Shown here: one piece after another, positions 27,492 to 36,079 of the stretch | How the letters are laid out: each line of letters begins with the position of its first letter | Position numbering within the stretch: position 1 is the stretch's first letter | Virus record (IMG/VR): IMGVR_UViG_3300022934_003307 | Coordinates: 1-64,000 of that record | Reading direction: 5' to 3' (one strand) | Length of the DNA stretch: 64,000 nucleotides | From: a virus | Program-made: the position numbers and the translations under genes | The notes under the pieces: model-generated | What the model was told of the DNA's origin: nothing | Database searches by the model: none | Seen by the model: the letters and a program-made list of their open reading frames with translations, nothing else

Positions 27492-27900
27492 ACTTATTGA
27501 GTGGTCTCCAGCAAGTATGTTGGAAATTACTTTAAATGAGCCAGATGATTTTCTTAAAGTAAAAGAAACATTAACTCGTATTGGTGTAGCATCCAGAAAA
27601 GATAATAAATTATATCAATCCTGTCATATTTTACATAAACAGGGAAGATACTTTATTGTTCATTTCAAAGAATTATTTTTATTAGATGGGAAAAAATCTA
27701 ATTTAGAAGAAAACGATTTAGCACGTAGAAATACCATTGCACAATTAATGAGTGATTGGGGCTTAATTTCAATTGAAAGAAAAAAAGTTGAACCATTAGC
27801 TCCATTAAGACAAATAAAAATTATTTCATATAAAGATAAGAATAATTGGGAACTTTGTCCAAAATATAATATAGGCAATAAAAGTGAGAAAGTGGCTTGA
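27478..27900 (+). CDS. regA: translational repressor RegA
   Basis: This 140-residue protein shows RegA features: 'LEITLNEPDDFLKVKETLTRIG' near the N-terminus and 'GRYFIVHFKELFLLDGK' near residue 58. RegA binds AU-rich start regions of early mRNAs and blocks translation. The start is a GTG with AAAGG upstream, overlapping gene 62. Its 3' end overlaps the radical SAM gene. Confidence 0.9.
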   Translation: MEENKLIEWSPASMLEITLNEPDDFLKVKETLTRIGVASRKDNKLYQSCHILHKQGRYFIVHFKELFLLDGKKSNLEENDLARRNTIAQLMSDWGLISIERKKVEPLAPLRQIKIISYKDKNNWELCPKYNIGNKSEKVA

Positions 27901-28513
27901 TCGTAATAGTATCAATTTAGATATATCAAACAAATGCACAATAGAATGTCCAAAATGTATAAGAAATATATTTTCTAATAAAAAAGATATTCCAGGTCAT
28001 TATATGACTAATAATGAATGGTATAATTATTTAAATCATTTTGATAATTTTGTATTTTCTGGTCAAATATCTGATCCTATTCTTCATCCCTCATTTGATA
28101 AAATATTAAATGATGTTTATAAAAGTAATAAGAAATGTAGTGTGCACGTTGCTTCAAGTCATAAACCTTCTAAATGGTTTGAAAAATGTTTTAAGGCCAA
28201 TCCAAATGCTAAATGGATTTTTGGAATAGATGGTTTACCAAAAGATTCTCATAAGTATAGAATAAATCAAGATGGTGAAAAACTTTTTGATATGATGTTA
28301 TTATCAAAAGCTTTTGTAAAAGAAACTGTATGGCAATATATTGTTTTTAAATATAATGAAAACAATATTAAAGAAGCTAATGAAATAGCAAGAAAAAATA
28401 ATATAACATTTTTACCTTTAATTACTAGTAGATTTACTGAAGATGATCCATATAAACCTTCACCTGAATATAGAATGAATCGAAATGACTGGCGAAAAAA
28501 AGTGGAATCCTAA
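27884..28513 (+). CDS. radical SAM protein, N-terminal part (frame broken at an A7 run)
   Basis: These are 209 residues from a GTG start. The radical SAM cluster motif is CTIECPKC (Cys 18, 22, 25), followed by barrel strands such as 'NFVFSGQISDPILHPSF' near 58 and 'WIFGIDGLPKDS' near 110. Translation ends with 'WRKKVES' after an AAAAAAA run at 28496-28502. Omitting one base there continues into the next frame, which encodes the expected C-terminal Cys-rich domain. The complete enzyme would be about 305 residues. It may be a real frameshift mutation, slippage expression or a sequencing error. The substrate is unknown. Confidence 0.7.
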   Translation: MRKWLDRNSINLDISNKCTIECPKCIRNIFSNKKDIPGHYMTNNEWYNYLNHFDNFVFSGQISDPILHPSFDKILNDVYKSNKKCSVHVASSHKPSKWFEKCFKANPNAKWIFGIDGLPKDSHKYRINQDGEKLFDMMLLSKAFVKETVWQYIVFKYNENNIKEANEIARKNNITFLPLITSRFTEDDPYKPSPEYRMNRNDWRKKVES

Positions 28514-28799
28514 ATGCTTAACAGAAAATAAACCATTTGCATCGACTGCTGATGGTTATCTTATTCCATGTTGTTGGTGTGATAAAGTTTCTCAACACCC
28601 CGACTTACCTAAAGATCCTTTATTAGCTGATTTATTTGATGAAGAATTAAAAACAGAACATAATAGTATTTCGCATATATTAAAAAGTAAACAATGGAAA
28701 CGATTTTATAAAGCTATAAAACTTGGTTATGAATATGCACCTAAAAGATGTCAATATTATTGTTATAGAATAAATGAAATGCAAAAAAAATCTTTATAG
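28485..28799 (+). CDS. radical SAM protein, C-terminal SPASM-like part
   Basis: These 104 residues contain 'PKCLTENKPFASTADGYLIP' followed by CCWC and a distal 'RCQYYC', the look of an auxiliary Fe-S (SPASM/Twitch-like) domain that normally ends a radical SAM enzyme. It is in the +1 frame relative to the upstream part and overlaps it by 29 bases. An ATG at 28485 exists, but no convincing ribosome binding site is seen, so separate translation is doubtful. Most likely it is the displaced C-terminus of the preceding gene. Confidence 0.6.
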   Translation: MTGEKKWNPKCLTENKPFASTADGYLIPCCWCDKVSQHPDLPKDPLLADLFDEELKTEHNSISHILKSKQWKRFYKAIKLGYEYAPKRCQYYCYRINEMQKKSL

Positions 28800-28889
28800 G
28801 CTATGTACTTTTCATAAACGATAATTATATATATTATATGGATGCCAATAGTGGGTCCATCTACAACCTTACTTAATAGGAGGTCAAAT

Positions 28890-29363
28890 ATGACTACTAA
28901 CTTTAGCTTCCCTCGTGGAGCATTCGTGGGTTTCGACCACATCTTTAACGAACTCGAGCAAATGACATTTGATCATAGGCACGGGAAATATCCCCCTCAC
29001 AACGTAGTAAAGAATACTGAAGACGAGTATCTCATTGAACTTGCTGTAGTTGGTTTTAAACAAACAGATATTGACATTACTATGCATGATGGTATTCTTA
29101 CTGTAAAAGGTGATAGAGAGAAACGTAGAAACCAAGAACTTTATGTCCACAAGGGCATTAGCGGTCGTAAATTCGAGAGGTCATTTAGGCTCTCTGAATT
29201 CGTAGAAGTCACAGGAGCTGATCTGGAAGATGGATTGCTTACAATTCACTTGGAGCGAATTCTTCCTGAAGAGAAGCGTCCCCGTAAAATTTCAATTAAC
29301 GGGGTATTAACAAATGACTCAACTAGTACTGGAAGTAAGCAACTTCTTAACGAAACCGCTTGA
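28890..29363 (+). CDS. hsp20: small heat shock protein, Hsp20 family
   Basis: This is a 157-residue alpha-crystallin-domain protein: 'EDEYLIELAVVGFKQTDIDI' near residue 47, 'GILTVKGDREKR' near 70 and 'FERSFRLSEFVEVTGADLED' near 95. It holds unfolding proteins in the cytoplasm. Hsp20 genes are common in marine T4-like phages and may aid capsid or host protein folding. ATG 28890 has a perfect AGGAGG, and the upstream in-frame ATG at 28842 lacks one. It overlaps the DUF1127 gene by 50 bases. Confidence 0.92.
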   Translation: MTTNFSFPRGAFVGFDHIFNELEQMTFDHRHGKYPPHNVVKNTEDEYLIELAVVGFKQTDIDITMHDGILTVKGDREKRRNQELYVHKGISGRKFERSFRLSEFVEVTGADLEDGLLTIHLERILPEEKRPRKISINGVLTNDSTSTGSKQLLNETA

Positions 29364-29565
29364 AGGTCTTTTCGATTTTCTTCAATCTTGGAACGCATAC
29401 GTAAAGCGTCAAAGAAAAATCAATGAAACTGTGAAAGAATTATCACGGTTAACTGATTATGAATTGAATGATATTGGAATTGCCAGAGGCGATATTTATT
29501 CAATCGCTAAAGGCGATACTGATATGAAAAGATCAGTAAACCAAAACTTGAAAGGATGGGTATAA
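29314..29565 (+). CDS. DUF1127-domain small protein
   Basis: These 83 residues contain the DUF1127 motif 'RLTDYELNDIGIARGDI' at about 45-61, after an N-terminal amphipathic helix and a basic linker. DUF1127 proteins are small, positively charged proteins typical of alpha- and gammaproteobacteria, some of which bind RNA and affect RNA turnover. The gene starts within hsp20 and ends in a TAATG overlap with the next small gene, so the three form one operon. Confidence 0.8.
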   Translation: MTQLVLEVSNFLTKPLEGLFDFLQSWNAYVKRQRKINETVKELSRLTDYELNDIGIARGDIYSIAKGDTDMKRSVNQNLKGWV

Positions 29566-29744
29566 TGACTGCATTAGTAATGAAATACACATTCGCACCT
29601 CTTCAAGGGTTTTGGTCCGGCTTTAATAATTTCTGTGAAATAGCAGGATATAGTAGAGCCGCAGCACATCTTGCTAATATGGGTTTGCACGAAGAAGCAA
29701 AACATTGTATGATGCAAGTAAAATCACTTAGAGGGGAGCGTTAA
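29565..29744 (+). CDS. small protein paired with DUF1127 gene
   Basis: This 60-residue protein starts at the ATG of the TAATG junction, with AAAGGA upstream. It is helical, with aromatic N-terminal residues ('MTALVMKYTFAPLQGFWSGF') and a His/Cys-containing C-terminus. No family is recognised. A GC-rich hairpin overlaps its stop codon. Confidence 0.65.
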   Translation: MTALVMKYTFAPLQGFWSGFNNFCEIAGYSRAAAHLANMGLHEEAKHCMMQVKSLRGER

Positions 29745-29753
29745 GCTCCTCTC
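29731..29753 (+). terminator. hairpin overlapping a stop codon (terminator or attenuator)
   Basis: GAGGGGAGC (29731-29739) pairs with GCTCCTCTC (29745-29753): nine pairs including one G-U, loop GTTAA containing the stop codon. No U-run follows, so mRNA stabilisation or partial termination is more likely than a strong terminator. Confidence 0.5.
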
Positions 29754-29779
29754 CTACACACAACACACAGGAGGCCAAA

Positions 29780-30016
29780 ATGGCAAATAACCCTTATCAA
29801 ATTCGTTACGACGTATTGAATATGGCAAAAGATATGCTTGATAAACAATACGATATTCAAATGGAAGTTGCTTATAAAGCAATGGACATGTATAAAGACA
29901 ATGCTGAACAAGCACTAGAAGCTTATAAAAATTATATTCCAAAGGCAATTACACCTGAGGAAATTAAAGCACAAGCAGATAAGCTTTATGAATTTGTCAC
30001 AACAAAAGAAAAATAA
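29780..30016 (+). CDS. small helical conserved protein
   Basis: This 78-residue, largely alpha-helical protein ('YDVLNMAKDMLDKQYDIQME' near 10) has a strong AGGAGG ribosome binding site. It is flanked by a hairpin upstream and an intrinsic terminator downstream, so it may be expressed at high level. No function is known to me. Similar proteins recur in marine T4-like phages. Confidence 0.7.
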   Translation: MANNPYQIRYDVLNMAKDMLDKQYDIQMEVAYKAMDMYKDNAEQALEAYKNYIPKAITPEEIKAQADKLYEFVTTKEK

Positions 30017-30018
30017 TG

Positions 30019-30043
30019 GAAAGGGGCTTTTGCCCCTTTTTTC
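30019..30043 (+). terminator. intrinsic terminator
   Basis: AAGGGGC (30021-30027), loop TTTT, GCCCCTT and a T-run form a standard rho-independent terminator ending the Hsp20-DUF1127 unit. Confidence 0.9.
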
Positions 30044-30049
30044 ATTTAA

Positions 30050-30057
30050 TATAAATA
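30050..30057 (+). promoter_or_regulatory. T4-late-type promoter box (TATAAATA)
   Basis: TATAAATA lies 30 bases before the endolysin ATG and directly after a terminator. Late expression of lysis genes fits. Confidence 0.65.
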
Positions 30058-30087
30058 TACATACTAGCAACAAAAAAGGAAAATACT

Positions 30088-30555
30088 ATGGGATTTAATT
30101 TATCTTCACGAAGCCGTTTAAAATTAGAGGGTGTACACCCTGATATGGTTTCCGTGGTTGAAAGAGCCATTGAATTAACAAAAGTAGATTTTGGTGTAAC
30201 ATATGGCGTACGCTCAGTTGAAGAACAAGAAAAACTTGTTGCTTCGGGTCGTTCTCAAACAATGAAATCAAAACATTTAATTCAAGATTCAGGTTATTCT
30301 CACGCAGTAGATGTAGTAGCATATGATGGATCAGATGTAGTTTGGGAGCTTAATGTATATGACGATATTTGTGATGCTTTCAAACAAGCCGCTGAAGAGC
30401 TTGGAGTAGCGATTAAGTGGGGAGCCGCTTGGTCAGAAGGAGATATTAGGGACTACCCTGGATCTGCCGAAGATGCTATGAACGCATATATAGATCTTCG
30501 TCGCAGTCAAGGTCGGAGGCCTTTTATCGATGGACCGCATTTCGAACTTATGTAA
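30088..30555 (+). CDS. endolysin, M15-family L-Ala-D-Glu endopeptidase
   Basis: This 155-residue protein of the M15/VanY-like peptidase fold shows 'VTYGVRSVEEQEKLVASGRS' near residue 37, the zinc region 'SGYSHAVDVVAYDG' near 70 (His and Asp ligands) and 'GPHFEL' at the C-terminus (last His ligand). It resembles the endolysins of T5 and marine phages that cut the peptide stem of peptidoglycan. There is no signal peptide, so it needs a holin. A late promoter and AAAAAAGGA precede it. Confidence 0.85.
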   Translation: MGFNLSSRSRLKLEGVHPDMVSVVERAIELTKVDFGVTYGVRSVEEQEKLVASGRSQTMKSKHLIQDSGYSHAVDVVAYDGSDVVWELNVYDDICDAFKQAAEELGVAIKWGAAWSEGDIRDYPGSAEDAMNAYIDLRRSQGRRPFIDGPHFELM

Positions 30556-30883
30556 AGTATTATTAACTACAATTATTTTTTCTTTAATAGCGTGTCATCC
30601 TGTTTTATCACAGGAAAGAATACCCAAAGGCGTTATTATTCCTAAGATGACAAATCTCGCCTGTGGTGATTTAGAAAGTCTTGTAAATTATCTTAACGAT
30701 TCAGGCCATGAAATGGTTTTTATGGGTGCTACTATTAGTTCAGGTATTTTTGATTCTTTATGGATACATCATGAAAACAAACAATATGTTATGATAAGAG
30801 CTACCCCTGACAAATTAGAAGGCTGTATGCTTAGTAATGGAGTAATTGTTCATAACGGATTTGAGAAAAAAACTTTACTTTAA
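30530..30883 (+). CDS. exported (probable lipo-)protein overlapping endolysin
   Basis: This 117-residue protein has an N-terminal hydrophobic segment ending in 'FSLIACHPVLSQ'. LIAC fits a lipobox, so Cys 22 could be lipidated. Cleavage after the AQ/SQ-like site is the alternative. The mature part has three further Cys but none of the proline-rich character of known outer-membrane spanins. It overlaps the endolysin by 26 bases, which points to a lysis or envelope role. Confidence 0.65.
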   Translation: MDRISNLCKVLLTTIIFSLIACHPVLSQERIPKGVIIPKMTNLACGDLESLVNYLNDSGHEMVFMGATISSGIFDSLWIHHENKQYVMIRATPDKLEGCMLSNGVIVHNGFEKKTLL

Positions 30884-30886
30884 CGG

Positions 30887-30915
30887 TTTACATTTCCTCA
30901 AAATTGTGGTAGAAT
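30887..30915 (+). promoter_or_regulatory. early promoter of DNA polymerase, leaderless geometry
   Basis: TTTACA (30887-30892), 17 bases, TGTGG then TAGAAT (30910-30915) match the T4 early consensus. Only 6 bases separate the -10 box from the gp43 ATG, so transcription should start at the ATG itself. Confidence 0.85.
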
Positions 30916-30921
30916 TATATT

Positions 30922-33411
30922 ATGTCAAAGTTTTATACATCTGTCGTGCGATACGGCAATTCAATGTTATACCGTGGTTACGATTACTCTCGCGAACCAG
31001 TTTATCGTAAAGATAAATTTAAACCAGAATTCTTTGTTGTTTCAGATAAAGATACTGGTTGGCGTGGTTTAGATGGACAACAAATCGGTGCTTTACCGTT
31101 TGATTCCATGCGTGATGCTAAAGGTTGGCTAGATCAAAATAAAGATGTAGCCAATCGTAAGATTTATGGTAATCCTAACTACATTCAACAATACATCACA
31201 TCAAAGTTTCCAAAAGATATAAAATTCAATCGCGAATGGATTAACGTTTGTACGATTGATATTGAAACTGAATATGATGATGGCTTCCCTCATCCGTCAC
31301 AAGCTGACCAACGTGTATTGGCTATTACTGTAAAGTCTAGTAAGTCTGAAAGATATATCGTTTGGGGTTATGGTGACTATGATGTAGATAAAGCTCTTAT
31401 CAAACCAGTCAAATATATCAAATGTGTCAACGAAGAAGATCTGTTCGAACAATTTATTGAATATTGGTCTAACCCTCGTAATACACCGGATGTGATTACG
31501 GGTTGGAATACTCGTTTCTTTGATATACCTTACCTCGTTAATCGTTGTGCTAAGATCCTCGGTTTGGAAGCTATTAAAAAGTTTTCGCCTTGGGGTATGA
31601 TCGATTATCGTAAGATTACTCGCCGCGGCCGTGAGGAAGATGTTTATGATATTAAAGGTATCCAAACGCTGGATTATCTTGAATTATTCCAAAAGTTTGG
31701 ATATACCTATGGACCACAAGAATCATACAAACTTGATCATATAGCTTATGTCGTTCTTGGCGAAAAGAAACTTTCGTACGAAGAATCTGGTTCATTGCGC
31801 AATCTGTATAAAGATGATTTCCAAAAGTACATTGACTATAACATGAAAGATGTGCAATTGGTTGATCGCCTTGAAGAAAAGCTTGGCCTTATCACATTGG
31901 CTATGACGATTGCGTATAAAGGCGGTGTCAATTATCAAGATACATTTGGCACTACTGCGATATGGGAATCAATCATATATCGTAAACTCAACTCTCAAAA
32001 AGTGGTTCCACCTGCATTTGTCCCTGAAGCTCATAAATCTAAGTTTGCTGGTGGCTATGTCAAAGAACCACAAACTGGTGCACATGACTGGGTGGTATCA
32101 TTTGATTTGAATTCTCTATATCCTAATCTTATTGTTCAATATAATATGTCACCTGAAACATTAGTCAATCAAAGTCAAATGAACAGTGTTGAATATTACC
32201 TCAGTGGTAATACAGTAACAGAAAATAAATTTGCGGTGGCAGCAAATGGTTCGACATATCGAAAAGATTTCGATGGTGTGATTCCTACTATTATTGAAGA
32301 TTATTATTCTGAACGTGCAGCTGTAAAGAAAATGCAGCTTGCTGCGGAAAAAGAATATCAACGGACTAAGAATGAAAGTCTTCAGTCTGAAATCAATACC
32401 CTTGGTAACCAACAGATGGCTATTAAAATTCTAATGAATAGTCTTTATGGTGCATTAGGCAATCAATATTTTAAGTATTTTGATCTCAGACTTGCTGAAG
32501 GTGTAACTTTGTCCGGTCAGCTCGCAATTCAGTGGGCTGAAAAAGCTATGAATATGGAGATGAACAATGTTCTCAAAACTGAAGACGTGGACTACGTTAT
32601 TGCGATTGATACTGATAGTTTGTATATTAATATGGGTCCTATTGTAAATAAATTCAAGCCTAAAGATCCTGTTAAATTCTTAGATAAAATATGTTCTGAA
32701 CATTTTGAACCGGCATTAGCAAAGTCTTATGATAAACTTTATTATAATATGAATGCTCATAAAAATCGTATGGTTATGGCTCGTGAAGTAATTGCTGATC
32801 GTGGAATATGGACCGCTAAGAAAAGATACATACTCAATGTGCATAACTCTGAAGGTGTACAATATGCTGAACCTAAACTAAAGATTATGGGAATTGAAGC
32901 TATTAAGTCATCTACACCTGAAGTAGTTCGCGACAAATTTAAAGAAGTATTTAAAATCATTTTATCTGGTTCAGAAGCTGAAACACAAAAATATATTGCT
33001 GACTTTAAACAACAATTTAGCAATCTACCACCAGAACAAGTAAGTTTTCCTCGATCAGTTTCAAACATTACAGATTGGATGGAACGTGGTTCATATAAGA
33101 AAGGTACACCTATTCATGTTCGTGGTTCTATTTTGTACAATAAATATCTCAAACAGAATAAGCTACAAAAGAAATATGAGCTTGCGGTAAATGGCGATAG
33201 AATTAAATTTACATATCTTCGTATGCCTAATCCAATTCATGAAAATATTATTGCATACCCTGATGTGTTACCTGAAGAATTTAAATTGCATAAGTACGTA
33301 GATTATGACAAGCAATTTGAAAAAACTTTCATTGAACCACTTAACTTCATACTTAATGCAGTTGGTTGGTCAGCTGAAGAACAAGCAACGTTAGAGGATT
33401 TTTTCGTATAA
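30922..33411 (+). CDS. 43: family B DNA polymerase, gp43-like
   Basis: This 829-residue replicative polymerase has a 3'-5' exonuclease with '[11 protein letters not shown]' (residue 111), '[11 protein letters not shown]' (195) and a third motif near 310. Polymerase motif A is '[11 protein letters not shown]' near 394, motif B '[13 protein letters not shown]' near 502 and motif C '[10 protein letters not shown]' near 562. It works with gp45, 44/62 and the gp41 helicase. No Shine-Dalgarno lies between the promoter -10 box and the ATG. Confidence 0.96.
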   Translation: MSKFYTSVVRYGNSMLYRGYDYSREPVYRKDKFKPEFFVVSDKDTGWRGLDGQQIGALPFDSMRDAKGWLDQNKDVANRKIYGNPNYIQQYITSKFPKDIKFNREWINVCTIDIETEYDDGFPHPSQADQRVLAITVKSSKSERYIVWGYGDYDVDKALIKPVKYIKCVNEEDLFEQFIEYWSNPRNTPDVITGWNTRFFDIPYLVNRCAKILGLEAIKKFSPWGMIDYRKITRRGREEDVYDIKGIQTLDYLELFQKFGYTYGPQESYKLDHIAYVVLGEKKLSYEESGSLRNLYKDDFQKYIDYNMKDVQLVDRLEEKLGLITLAMTIAYKGGVNYQDTFGTTAIWESIIYRKLNSQKVVPPAFVPEAHKSKFAGGYVKEPQTGAHDWVVSFDLNSLYPNLIVQYNMSPETLVNQSQMNSVEYYLSGNTVTENKFAVAANGSTYRKDFDGVIPTIIEDYYSERAAVKKMQLAAEKEYQRTKNESLQSEINTLGNQQMAIKILMNSLYGALGNQYFKYFDLRLAEGVTLSGQLAIQWAEKAMNMEMNNVLKTEDVDYVIAIDTDSLYINMGPIVNKFKPKDPVKFLDKICSEHFEPALAKSYDKLYYNMNAHKNRMVMAREVIADRGIWTAKKRYILNVHNSEGVQYAEPKLKIMGIEAIKSSTPEVVRDKFKEVFKIILSGSEAETQKYIADFKQQFSNLPPEQVSFPRSVSNITDWMERGSYKKGTPIHVRGSILYNKYLKQNKLQKKYELAVNGDRIKFTYLRMPNPIHENIIAYPDVLPEEFKLHKYVDYDKQFEKTFIEPLNFILNAVGWSAEEQATLEDFFV

Positions 33412-33415
33412 CGTA

Positions 33416-33444
33416 TTTACAATTAATGAAAAATGGAGTATAAT
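33416..33444 (+). promoter_or_regulatory. early promoter before small membrane gene and mazG
   Basis: TTTACA (33416-33421), 17 bases, TATAAT (33439-33444). Again exactly 6 bases separate the -10 box from an ATG (33451), as at gp43. Confidence 0.8.
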
Positions 33445-33450
33445 AGAATC

Positions 33451-33570
33451 ATGAAAAAAACATTGAAAGCGTTTAAAGACAAATATGGTGAAGGTACAGC
33501 GGCAGATTTAGACTATGGCAAATTAATTATTCTTGGTCTTTGTATTTACATCGCAGTACAGGTATCTTAA
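33451..33570 (+). CDS. 39-residue single-pass membrane protein
   Basis: The product starts MKKTLKAFKDKYGEGTAADL and ends in the hydrophobic segment 'LIILGLCIYIAVQV'. A charged N-terminal half followed by one membrane span is the visible structure. It lies immediately after a promoter with leaderless geometry and one base before mazG. GGAG exists upstream but falls before the predicted transcript start. Function unknown. Confidence 0.6.
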   Translation: MKKTLKAFKDKYGEGTAADLDYGKLIILGLCIYIAVQVS

Positions 33571-33571
33571 T

Positions 33572-33985
33572 ATGAGTGAAAATTGGGTAAAAGATATCAA
33601 TGAAATGCACCAGAAATATGGTGTACATGATTGGTTTGAAAATAACAAAGATAACAAAGATCTTATGAAAAAGTATCTTATGTTTCGTCTTTTGATGTGT
33701 AATGAGGAATTGCATGAAACAATGCAAGCAATTAATAATGGCGATCCCGAGGAAACCGTTGACGGTCTTATTGACCTTTGTGTTTTTGCTATCGGTACTC
33801 TCGACGTTTTTGGTGTAGATGCCAATAAAGCATGGGATGAAATTTATAAAGCAAATATGGCCAAAAAAGCAGGCGTAAAACCTGGTAGACCAAATCGCTT
33901 TGGTTTGCCTGATTTATTAAAACCTGGTGGATGGCAACCACCAAGTCATGAGGATAATCATGGAGATCTCTCTAACGCTCTTTAA
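33572..33985 (+). CDS. mazG: MazG-like nucleotide pyrophosphohydrolase
   Basis: This 137-residue all-alpha NTP-PPase has 'FRLLMCNEELHETMQAINNG' near residue 38 and 'ETVDGLIDLCVFAIGTLDVF' near 60, the EExxE ... ExxD metal-binding arrangement of MazG. It hydrolyses (d)NTPs or ppGpp-like nucleotides; in a phage with modified cytosine it could remove dCTP, but that is speculation. ATG 33572 is preferred to one at 33533 that lies within the small membrane gene. Confidence 0.85.
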   Translation: MSENWVKDINEMHQKYGVHDWFENNKDNKDLMKKYLMFRLLMCNEELHETMQAINNGDPEETVDGLIDLCVFAIGTLDVFGVDANKAWDEIYKANMAKKAGVKPGRPNRFGLPDLLKPGGWQPPSHEDNHGDLSNAL

Positions 33986-34886
33986 GAGTGTATTTGATAA
34001 TAAAACTCATCGTCGCATGGACTTATCTAGTTTTGATGAGTTTAAAGATCTGTTGTATAAATTGTCTAAGCAACCACTTGAGTCTAAAGAAGAAGCACAA
34101 TTAATATCTCCTGCCACTTACCAACCCAATACAACTCGAGCTAATGACAATGTAGTTGATTGGGGTGGTTGGTGTGCTATTGATGTTGATGACCACAAGT
34201 TTGAAGGAGATCTACAAAATGAGTTGGTTACCTTATATAATAAGTTCAGCTTTATTTGCTATAGTACTGCTAGCAGTCGAGAAGATTATCCTAAGTTTAG
34301 GCTTGTGTTCCCACTTACGAAAAGAGTTGAAGCAAATAACATCCGAGCTTTCTGGTACGCCCTCAATACCGAGATCGGTTCAATTGGAGATAAACAGACT
34401 AAAGATTATTCACGAATGTATTATATCCCTGGCACGTACAAGTCTGCTTTCAACTTTATTTTTGATCATACTGGTATACCTATAGATCCTGATGTTTTAA
34501 TGGCTAAACATCCAGCTCCAATTAAAACTGGAAATAATTTTTTTGATAGATTACCTCAAGCAATTCAAGATCAAATTGTAGAACATCGTAAATCAAAACT
34601 TGATAACACTAATATTAATTGGTCATCATACCGTGATTGTCCATTCTTTCCTAAAAATCTGGAATCTGAATATCGTTTAATTAATAATACTGGTTGGTAT
34701 CATAAGATGTATCAGATTATGGTTGCCATTGCTGGCAACGCAGTGAAAAACAATTATCCGATTACATGTCAAGAAATTACAACTCTTTGTAGAGAATTTG
34801 ATATGGAAACTGGTAATTGGTATGAAAATAGACCAATGGAAAAAGAAGCAGATAGAGCTTTAGAATATGTTTATAAAAATTTCTAA
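33960..34886 (+). CDS. primase-polymerase-like (AEP fold) protein
   Basis: This 308-residue protein resembles archaeo-eukaryotic primases of replicons and phages: 'WCAIDVDDHKF' (residues 66-76, DxD metal motif), 'CYSTASSREDYPKFRLVFPL' (97-116, the SxS/basic motif) and 'KDYSRMYYIPGTY' (147-159, the DxSRxxxxPG pattern). The C-terminal half (190-308) is helical and could be a PriCT-like domain. It may prime DNA synthesis for gp41/gp43, since no DnaG-type gp61 is seen in this window. ATG 33960 or an in-frame one at 33948. Confidence 0.6.
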   Translation: MEISLTLFKSVFDNKTHRRMDLSSFDEFKDLLYKLSKQPLESKEEAQLISPATYQPNTTRANDNVVDWGGWCAIDVDDHKFEGDLQNELVTLYNKFSFICYSTASSREDYPKFRLVFPLTKRVEANNIRAFWYALNTEIGSIGDKQTKDYSRMYYIPGTYKSAFNFIFDHTGIPIDPDVLMAKHPAPIKTGNNFFDRLPQAIQDQIVEHRKSKLDNTNINWSSYRDCPFFPKNLESEYRLINNTGWYHKMYQIMVAIAGNAVKNNYPITCQEITTLCREFDMETGNWYENRPMEKEADRALEYVYKNF

Positions 34887-34895
34887 GGAGTTACA

Positions 34896-35615
34896 ATGAA
34901 AGATTTAAATTACCATGTGGCTTTAAAAGGCGAGCTCGGTCATAATATTGAAGGTGATTTTTTATCGAGAGAAAAGCCCGAATGGTTTAAAAAGCATCCT
35001 ACATTAGTTGATGGAACTATTACAAGTCGTACTGATTTCTTGAGAAAAAATTGGGAAGGTATAATGAATGGATTATACAGTCCTCGTGCACTTGCAAATA
35101 TAAAAACATCTCGTACTTGTCCAGCTTTTAATACTTTATTTAAACATTCAGTTGCTATTAGATTTCCTTGTGATGTTATGATAGAAACAAGCGCCAATGG
35201 TGACTATAATTTTCAATATAAAAATCGATTTACTACTTTAAAAACAATATCACATCATACGCACGAACAAATGGGGGGAGATCTTGATAATTATATTGCC
35301 TTAAAGTTTGAATTCGATTGTACTATTAATGTTAAAGATACATTTGTTCAATATGTGGATCCAATTTTTTGGAATGATCAACCATATTTGGTTTCTCCAG
35401 GATTAGTTCCAGCTACACATTTGCCTTTAAATGTCATAGTATTTTTTCCTAAAGTAGATGAAAGATATGTTTTAGATTGCGGTTCAGTATGTGCAGTACT
35501 ATCTTTTTCAAATCCAATTAGAAAAATTGTAGAAAAAGATATGAGTAAAAGTATTATGAAAAGATTTTGGGAAATTGATAAACATTTCTTTAAATTGGGA
35601 AAATACAATGAATAG
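34896..35615 (+). CDS. conserved phage protein, unknown function
   Basis: This 239-residue protein is rich in predicted beta strands, with 'PEWFKKHPTLVDG' near 28, 'CPAFNTLFKHSVAIRFPCDV' near 75, 'GGDLDNYIALKFEF' near 128 and 'FFPKVDERYVLDCGSVCAVL' near 184. Similar proteins exist in marine T4-like phages, with no function known to me. AAGGAG precedes the ATG, and the stop overlaps the next gene by 8 bases. Confidence 0.7.
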   Translation: MKDLNYHVALKGELGHNIEGDFLSREKPEWFKKHPTLVDGTITSRTDFLRKNWEGIMNGLYSPRALANIKTSRTCPAFNTLFKHSVAIRFPCDVMIETSANGDYNFQYKNRFTTLKTISHHTHEQMGGDLDNYIALKFEFDCTINVKDTFVQYVDPIFWNDQPYLVSPGLVPATHLPLNVIVFFPKVDERYVLDCGSVCAVLSFSNPIRKIVEKDMSKSIMKRFWEIDKHFFKLGKYNE

Positions 35616-36066
35616 CATAGAAACATTTAATGTATCTTCAATAAATCCTGTTAAACTTAAAGAAAGAGCAGCTGCAGAATGCGATGCTATATGGAAATCT
35701 TCATATGATAATAAACAAGGCAGAACTAGAGATGATTTAATGATTGATTGTTTAAAAGGTCATGCTGCAGAATTACATCTTTTATCATGTGGCTATAAAG
35801 ATAATCCAAAAAAGTATATGGATGTATTTGATCTTGAAGGTGATACTGTAGATGTAAAAGCAATGATGAATATAAATTATGAATATACTCGTGTATCAAT
35901 TAAAAATACTTTAGAGCGTGCAAGAAAAAAGAAACTCTCTTCATTAACATCATCAACATATGAGTTTGCCAATAAGGTCTACATATATCTTATAGAAACT
36001 GATATAGCAGAATATAATTTGCAAGGCATTTATTGCTGGAATGGAGAAGAATTTATTAAGTCATGA
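35608..36066 (+). CDS. possible PD-(D/E)xK nuclease-fold protein
   Basis: This 152-residue protein has an acidic residue in a helix ('GHAAELHLLSCGYKDN' near 44-60), then 'MDVFDLEGDTVDVKAMM' near 65-81. That gives the E ... D ... (x)VxVK spacing of PD-(D/E)xK nucleases. The remaining C-terminal strands and helix would complete the fold. This is pattern recognition only; it could be a homing-free repair or restriction-like enzyme. ATG 35608 is used because upstream in-frame codons lie in the previous gene. Confidence 0.55.
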   Translation: MNSIETFNVSSINPVKLKERAAAECDAIWKSSYDNKQGRTRDDLMIDCLKGHAAELHLLSCGYKDNPKKYMDVFDLEGDTVDVKAMMNINYEYTRVSIKNTLERARKKKLSSLTSSTYEFANKVYIYLIETDIAEYNLQGIYCWNGEEFIKS

Positions 36067-36079
36067 GTATAGAACAAAA

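Noticed and set aside
28801-28841. A sigma70-type promoter before hsp20
   Set aside because: TGTACT is present, but at 17 bases downstream there is only ATATAT; it does not match the tight pattern of the other promoters.
34156-34485. A membrane-protein-like frame inside the primase-like gene
   Set aside because: It is fully contained within a longer gene with conserved motifs and lacks a start site; it is a frame shadow.
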